Of a DNA stretch of 64,000 nucleotides, positions 49,101 to 58,100 are shown piece after piece. Position numbers and translations under genes: made by a program. Source of the stretch: Anagrus nilaparvatae (Eukaryota; Arthropoda; Insecta; Hymenoptera; Mymaridae). The first letter of the stretch is position 1, and every line of letters begins with the position of its first letter. The notes beneath the pieces are model-generated. The model searched no databases and was not told the DNA's origin. It worked only from the letters and a program-made list of their open reading frames with translations. The DNA lies in the NCBI GenBank assembly GCA_022575985.1, contig JAKSXM010000123.1, positions 186,001-250,000 on the forward strand, in the 5' to 3' direction.

Positions 49101-52100
49101 AAAGTTATTAAATCATTGAGATGATTATCAATTACATCTTTTTTGGCGCTAGATATTAAAAAAAATATTAAGTCTTTAACTCCGTAATCATAAAAAGTTA
49201 ATTGAAAATCAACAATTTTCATTGAATTTATTTTTCCACTGTTATCATATTTAAAAAGCATATTATTAACCCAAAAATCATTGTGAATTAATGTTTTCCA
49301 ATTTTCTTCACCTGTTTCTTTGTGTCTCATAATAACATCGTGTTCTAAAGTTTTGCGGATCATTTCCATGTAAGGTTGAGCTTCTTTCATATTTTTTAAA
49401 TCTTGTACTGCGTTATTTATCATTCCACCGACACATTTCATAGCCATTTCATTTGCAGTTGGAATGAAAACAGGCTTGAAAATTTCTTCGAATTCATTTG
49501 GATTCTTTTCTTTGTATGCAATCACAAGAGCATGAAGTTTAGCTAATTCCTTAACTCCAAATTCCATGTGTTCTCTATCCATACCTAAAACTCTGTCTGG
49601 ACTTGAGTATCCAGAAAAATTTAAGTTTTCCATTATTATGGCTGCTTGGCTGTCAAATTGTTCTAAACCATTCAGACTCATTCTACCCCCATAAAACTGA
49701 GGAACTAATTTTATTAAATTATCTTTATCAATTCCATTTTCTAATTGAAATTTTAAAAAAATTGGAGAAATTTTTGAATAAAAGTAAATTTCTTTAAAAA
49801 ATGATATTGGACTGTTAAATAAATTTAATAAATAATCTGAATCAGGAGGCATTTTACATACAAGATGAAGTGTTTCTGGCTTATTGTCTTTTAATACATT
49901 GGCATCAATACTTATTATTAAACTTCCAAAATTTTCTCCTGGATCTGTTAAATTTTTCCATGTTGTACTTTTTACTTTAATAGAAGGGCCTAATGTTTCT
50001 TGCAGCAAACTTTCTAAATCATGCAGTGGCAAAGGTTCATTAGATTCCGGCATTGTTAAAAAACCTAAAAAAAGTAAAAAATTATTACAATAATTGAATA
50101 TTTCATTTAAAAAAAATTTTATTGAATATTTTTATAGTTATTATTTTTTTTTCTCCAATAATTGAGTTGGCCAATAAAAATTCTGAATCTATAATCTGAT
50201 AATGATATCCCAAAAGAATTTGTCACGCTAAATACGCCGTCATTGGCTATTTTTGGTAATGTTGTAAGGATTATGAGACACTTTTAATCTAAAACCACAG
50301 AAATTTACGTGTGTTTTCAGAAACTTTATTTGATTCATTATTTGATTCTCGGTCCTAGTTATAAATTAGATTTTAAAAATATCGTTTTCGGTTGTTTTGA
50401 GAGGATTTGGAAATATTCTAACCTAACGGGCTTATGATAACTTCCGAATTTCCTGAATTTTATTAATTTTTCTAAAATATTTTTTGGAAGTGATTTTAAG
50501 TTACAAAATACAAAATCTAAGGCTATTTACCACTTTCTGCAAGGATATTTTAATCTGGCACCCAAAAATATCTTTGACACGAAATTCTAAATTTACTAAA
50601 TTCAATTTTTTTAAGGAATTTCTAAAATATTTTAAATTCAAGCCTTTAAAGCTAGGATATTTCAAAATTATGGCATGATAGCCTGAGAAAGCAACTAAGG
50701 TTATTGGGAATCCAAAAGCTTTTCGTATGACACGAACCTCGATAACCAAATATGAAAAAAATTAAAGATTCTGAAAAAATACCAAAATTTGTCTCAAAAT
50801 CCTGATGCATCATACCCAATAATTGCGTTAATACAATCTGATTACAAAGTTCACAATTTCTATTTCTATTTCATGGCCAACACAGTAAATATTTAAAAAA
50901 TTTTAATACTTGTAAGTACGCTCTACAATAAATTACTTAATAAATTTCAATTAAACTGTTTATTTTTGCACTAAAAAAAAAAAATTACACGTTTTCGATA
51001 AATTCAAATTGACAATAAAACTATTCCGATAAAAAATAATTATTTTTTTTTTCACGGTCATCTTTTATCAGAAAAGTCAATTAAAATATTTATATATTAC
51101 AATATATATTATTGGTCATTAAATTATAATAAATGTCGTATATAAATATTAAAAAATTTTTAAAAAGCTGATTCAACATTGTCATTAGATTTCGTGAGTT
51201 CATTTAAGAATAATACTTTGTATAGTCTATAGGAAACAAAATTTGCATCTTCACTCTGATTAATATTTATAAATTGATTTATATTTTGTTTTTCACATAA
51301 ATTATTTATAAAATATTACTAAAAAAATATTTTTTAAAGAATTCCTTTAAAAAATATTTTTATGATATTTTTATTCCATGATTAAAATTATTAGAAAAAA
51401 AATTAGTTTGCCAAGTTTGTTGGTTCTTGTATAGCGTTGAAAAATTTGGTAACTGCAATGTAGAAATGAGAGCGATTGAAATATCATTTATTTATTATTG
51501 ATAATAAATATAATTTATTTTATAATGATTTATAGTCTAAATAGTTTAATTATGTGTTATAACTTGTATTATGAATTAAAACAGAGAAAATCTTGGTTTA
51601 TGATAAATTGATTTATATACGGTCTTATAAGGGTTTATCATGAATTGGATTCAGATGAATACTTAATTATGCAAGTGAAAGATTGATGTAAAGGGGGGAG
51701 CAGATTTTTTTTTATAGATTAGATTCAACCAGAATTAAATTTACCAAAAAAACTTATCAAAAAAAAAAAAAAAAAAAATTTATCAAAACCTATAGAATAA
51801 GTTTTTTTTTTAATAATCAGCTAATGCATAATTTTATTTGTGCAGTTACATTAAAAATTTTAACTTTTTGCGAAAAAGAAAGTGTCGTAAGTGTCACCTT
51901 TCAAATGCCGTAAACCTAAAATTTTTTATCACTATTTTTCTCATAAATGTAGCATATTCATCAAATGGACATTTTTGGCTAAAAATTACCAATTTTAAAA
52001 TTGCTGCCAAATTCGTAATTTCTGACAAAAAAGGGTTTTATGTGTCTCGAAAATTTTCTACAAGCTTTAAGTTTCCAAAAATTCTTTACTTGTCTCATTT

Positions 52101-55100
52101 CCTTGAGTCATTTTTATGAAATGACTCTTCAAAGTTAACATTAAAAATGAGCCTTTTTTAAAAAATCATAAAATTGGGACTCCGATTTAAAATTATCATA
52201 TCTAATCAACAAATAATTGAAAAAGGTAAAGTAAAGAAGTTTTGGAAACTTGAAGCTTGTACAAATTTTTTCAGACCTATAAAACTCATTTTCGTCAAAA
52301 ATTACAAATTTGGTAGCAATTTAAAAATTGGTCATTTTTAACCAAAAATGACCATTCGGTTAATTGGCTATAGTGTTGAGAGAATTAATGATAAAAAATT
52401 GCAGTTAACGGCGTTTGAAAGGTGATACTTACAACAACAAATTAAATGAGACCAATCAGAAGAGTTTTGGTTAACTTTTGAGGTTTTAGCGTTTCATTGA
52501 AATTTCCCAAAAAACTCTATTCCATAACATTGAGCCCTACATTTCTAGGCCTAGAAGGCCCTTTGGAATGAACGGAGGGCAGTCGGCATATTTTTTCAAC
52601 ATAATAAACTCATCCATAACCATTTGGTACAATTTGGTGTTCCAAATGTATTGAACTCCCCTTGTAAGTTAAAATTATACACAATTTATGTAACTAATAA
52701 CTTTTTAATTGGTTATAATCATTTTAAATATCTAATTTTGAGGTTATGTTTTTAGTGCAGTGTAGCTAGTTAAAAAATATCCAACAAACATGATTACGTG
52801 CTGGTTTACAGATGGCCTTACGTTTCAATAAAAAAAAAGTGCAAAATTTTCCCTTACCTTCCTCATCTTTTAATCCTTTTTCTTAACGCTTTATGATTAT
52901 GTTAATATCAAAATAATCATTACATCTTTATTATTTTATCTTTACCGTATAAAAATAATAACTTTGAAAAAAAAAGATAAAAATAAAAAGAAAAAAATTA
53001 TTAAATATTGTTTTTACACTCCACCGCTTCCGTTAGATGTATCATGTTTTATTATCACAGTTAAGCGAGCCGAGCTTTTTTTTTAAATTTTCAAAATATC
53101 GTCATGATAAAAATTATGTTATGCCTACTTTTTTTGATTATTATTCAAAAATACATTTTCGAAAATAGTAAAATTTAAAAATATTAATGGCATTACAGAG
53201 ATCTATAATTACCGTCATTTTCTATGGAGAATCTAGTAAATTTGAGCAAATTGGTTCCTGATTCCCTGAAGCCAAAAAGCAATTTAAAAAATTTTTCTCT
53301 TGTAAAAAACTTTCTTTTTAGTTTCTCTATACCGCTGTTGTCTTCGATTTTTGGTATTAGATCATTTTTTTTGGTCCAATCAAACAGCATCAAATATACA
53401 CGAACTTATGAATTATTATTAAATAAAAAAAAATTATCGAATATAAAATATTGAAGACGATACCAGTGTAGAGGAACTAAAAAGATAATTTTCTGCAAGA
53501 GAAAAATTTTTTAAATCGCTTTTTGGCTTCAGGAAATCAGGAACCAATTAACCCAAATTTACTAGATTCTCCGCATAAAAAGCTGGTAATTACAGAGCTG
53601 ATTAAGTATCTACTTTTCTCTAAATTTTATTTAACTAAATAATTTAATTATTTATTTAAGTTTTTATTATCTATTTGCTAAAATAAAATAGATATTTTTA
53701 AAAGGAAATTATTGTTATCTTTAATTTATTAAAAATATTTTGTGTAAAAATTTTTGTAGTTATTATATAAATGATAAGGAGTAGGTAAAATTTATGAATA
53801 TAAAATTTTTTTATTTATTTGGCTAGAAAAATTTTCCTTGTATTTTATTTTCTAATGTCGGAATTATTAATTTTTAAAAAATTATAAAACTTATTTTTTT
53901 GTTAAAGTAAAAATATTAAGTGTTTTAGGAAACTGAAAATTTGATATACATAAAAATCTAGTTAATTCAAACTCTAAATATTTAGTACTTTGGAGTAAAA
54001 ATTTTGAATTTAATCTCTTTTTTAATTCACGAGAAATTACTAATCTTAAATTCATAAGCTAATTTTCAAATATTTAGTTTGGTCATTAAATATTTTCTAA
54101 CTTGTTTAATTTAAAGTGTTAATGACAATTTAAATATCCCGGATATTAAGTAATTCAGATCAGAGCCCAGTACTCTCCCTTTGTCTAATTAATCCGGGTT
54201 AGCAGGGATCAAGTACAATTATTATTTTAATATTTTACTGTTAAGGTTAAATAAATTATTATTTAACCTTAACATAGTAAATTTTTTTAAGGTATTTAGT
54301 GTCTGTAAGACTCTTCATATTTGTAGTAAGTGATTTCTAGTAATGTCTAGTTATTTTCATAGTTTTTATTAAATTGTTAATTATTGAAGTAGGCAAATGT
54401 AAAAAACAAATTGGAAATGTAAAATTTAGGTATTTATTTATCATATTATCAAGTTTCATTAACTTGTGTCATCTTTATCATACTTTTTATAACGTCCAAA
54501 GGTGGTCCCCACGAGAGCAGTTAAACTGCCTATTTTCTTTTCTTAATAAAAAAAATTACATATATACAAAGTTGCTAAAAAAAGCTTTTTCAGTTTTTTA
54601 ATAGTTTTATAAATTTCATTCATTTCTGTTATCTTAAGTTTACACACACTAAACACCTTAACATGGGAAATGTTCATAGGGGAGGGTGACCGAAAAAGTT
54701 CCTTGAAATAAGGTGGGGGCGGGGGTTCCATGGACTTAGAATATTTTCGATTTAAAGACTTGTTATAATTTCGGTTCTAGGACTTATCATGATTAGGGAG
54801 TGTAAATTAAAACTGTCATAAGTGAACATGTTCCATGCTCGTTGGTTGTGTGAATACACAAACAAGTTATTTTTCGTATATCCCTTTTTTACTTTCAAGA
54901 ATTTATTTTAAGAAATTCCAAAATTTTTTTGCTTATATTTTAGTAAGTAAACACCCTAGAAATTTTGCCCATGAGTTTTCATAACAATAAAATAAATTTT
55001 TTTTATAAATAATATCAAAATCTATTTTGTAAATTTTTTACGTAGAAAAAAAAATTATGAAATACTTATGCAGTAAAAAATTATTACATAAAAAAATCAT

Positions 55101-58100
55101 AATTTCCGAAAATAATTTTAAATTACTTAACAATTTTTTGAATTTTTTTTAACAATTCATTAGTACATATACAACTAGCTTATTTGATCACATAACAAAA
55201 AAAAATGACAAAATAAATTTGAATAATTTTTTGTTTTTCAATGCAAAAAAAATTTTTTTTTTAAATTTTTTAGTACAGGTACTTACAAGTATTATAATAT
55301 ATTTGAAATATAAATTAAAAATTATAAATTATTTTTTAAAATTATTTCCTCAAAAATATAATTAACAAAAAACATTGTCATTTAAATAAATTATTTTTAA
55401 AAATATTTCTAAAGGAAGCACACAAAAAATTTTTAAAAACAATTTTTTAAAGAATCAGCAAATTTTTTCCACACTTAAAAAACAAACTCACCAAAACAAA
55501 AAAAAAAAAAAAATGAAACAAAAGTTAAATAAATTATATCCGTACAATACAACGATGAAAACTGTACTGTCAAGTAATTTTACTGCACAGCGAGACTATG
55601 ATGACTTTGACCCTAACAATTTTCTCCCTCTATATTATAAATATCAAATGCATAATTTTTCATTTACGTATATTAGCAAGACTTTTATCAATTATTATTA
55701 TATTAAAAGCTCAATTAATTAATTAAAATATATAGTTTATGACATAACAATGTGTGTGTATATTAAGATAGTCTTTAAAATTATTCAAATACTAATTTTA
55801 AACTTGGCATTCAAAATAAATAAAACCTATTAAATATTCAATTGACAGTTTGATGTACATACTATTTTTGATTTTTTTAGTTGTGGTAGTAGATAGTAAC
55901 ATTTAAGTTATAGAATGATATCATTTTATACAAAGTATTAAATTATTGAAGCTTATTTAAATTTATTAAAGTATTTAATTTGAACAAATTTATCATATTT
56001 TTTAACATTATAGGGGATTATCATTTTTATTTATCATGATGATAATAAGTTTTTGAAAATTTTTTTGGTCCTTGCAATTGGTCGAAAATTGGTAAATTAG
56101 GATGAATTTTTTAAAAAATTTTATTTTTTTTTTTCATTTGAGCCCTAAAAAACGAGCAATATATTTTTCAATTTCAAGAAATTCGATTTTTTCTTAGATA
56201 ATTTTTCACCAAAAAAAAACTTTCAAAAAACTTCATATTTTTAAGAAAATTTCTTGTAAAATTTAAAAAATGAAAACTTTTTTTGGTAATCTCAGATTGA
56301 AAAATAAATATAATATTATAAGTACATTCTTTCTTTGAAATTACTAACTTCTTTTGAAGCAGTTTAATTTTTTTCGAATTTAAAATTTTACGAGCCCTAA
56401 GGACTCTACTAAACTTGAACTCTTCACAGACATCTATAATAGAGAATCTTGAAACCAAGTTTGAGAAAATAAAATTTTTTTACACGAGATGTTAAATTAA
56501 TCATTTTTTATGAGATCAAAATGATCGATTAAAGATTCAATTTTCTGTTCTAGTTATAAATAAAATAAATATATTCTATACTGCTGCTACGACAGTTGCT
56601 ACCTTGATTTAAAATTTCATGCAGATTAACTACTTTTATATGTTGATGCGTAATTAGTAAAAATATGCGTAAATATTATTATTCTATACGTCTATGATAT
56701 TTTATCAGTTATATATAGGCTATTTTACGTGATTTATAAATAAGATTATAAGAAATTGACTTATAAGGAGAGACCGAAACATTTGAGACACCAAATTGTA
56801 ATCTTCGATACCCTCCTTTTATTCCAATGGGGCTCCTGGAACAACACTGAAAAAAAATCCACTTGCGGCAAGCAGAATTCCATTAGCCACTAGTAGGTTT
56901 TCGTTTATGGCTAGTGGAATTCGGAATATTTCCGTTTGTGGCAATTTGGTCCAATTGTTTAATTGCTGCCCAAATTGAAATTTTTGACGAAAATAGGCCT
57001 CGAAAATTTTTGTCCAAGCTCTAAATTTCCAAAAATTCTGAACTCATCTTTTTTGAAGTTGTTTTCGAATTATGGCTCTGTGAAGAGAGTGATAAATATG
57101 ATTTTTTTTTAAAGCCATTTATGCATACATTAAAACTCTGACTTTAAATGATCTTATAAAAAAATAATGAAAAAAAAATTAATAAGGAGTTTTTGAAAAC
57201 TTCGAGCTTGTAAAAAATTTTTGCGACCTATAAAACATAATTTCATCAAAAACTGCAATTTTGACATCAATTTAAATATTGATCATTTTGGGCCATAACA
57301 ATAGACATTTTATTTGGTTTCTTGAATATAGCGATGAGAGAATTGGTGATGAAAAATTGCGATTTACGAGAGTTGAAAAAGAACACTTATACAAAAAAAA
57401 AAATAACAAAAAGTTTGTGAACTCACCACTAATGAACATGGAAAATGTTTAAATTTATATTTTGAATTTTGAAGCCTTTATAATTCTAAGTCCTTCAGTC
57501 AAAAAAAAAAATTATTTTAATCTCTTTAAATTCTTATTATTCTGTATCCATTTATCGAAATTATTTTAAATCCCATTTGACCCCACCCTTCTTTTATCGG
57601 ACACATTTGACCCAACCCCCTTGATTTCAGATTCACAGAGTACTCCCACCGTATAAACATGTTCCATTCTAATAAACTTATCTATAAAACTATATATATT
57701 ATATATAAATCTATAGATTATAATTTGGCATCCCGAAAAAAGCCCCTTCCTCGATTGTAATCGTTTGATCTTCCCAAAGATTTTCAGACTTTCTGGGGTA
57801 TCCTTCCTTATAATCATGTTTCTTATTAATAAAATTTAGTGGCATACCTTTTGAATAATTCTAAAATTAAACAATAAGGGAAACATCAGATGATTTCAAA
57901 TTAAGTTTCTGAAATTCTCTGTTAGAAAGATGTATTTGTACATTACTTTATTAATTTTGAGATAACAAATTCACAAATAAAAATATTAAATTAAAAATTC
58001 TGACAAAAATCTCCCATAAAATGCAAAAAAAACACATTCCAATAATTGAAATTACAGTAATTTATTATTATTTACATTTATTTAAAATAATGAGACTCAT

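Larger units (their letters stand above)
53606..55539. other. Gene-free stretch inside BTBD7 intron 8
   Basis: It holds the small perfect hairpin at 54240-54275, an inverted copy of repeat C (54650-54850) and A/T runs. No exons are seen. Confidence 0.5.
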
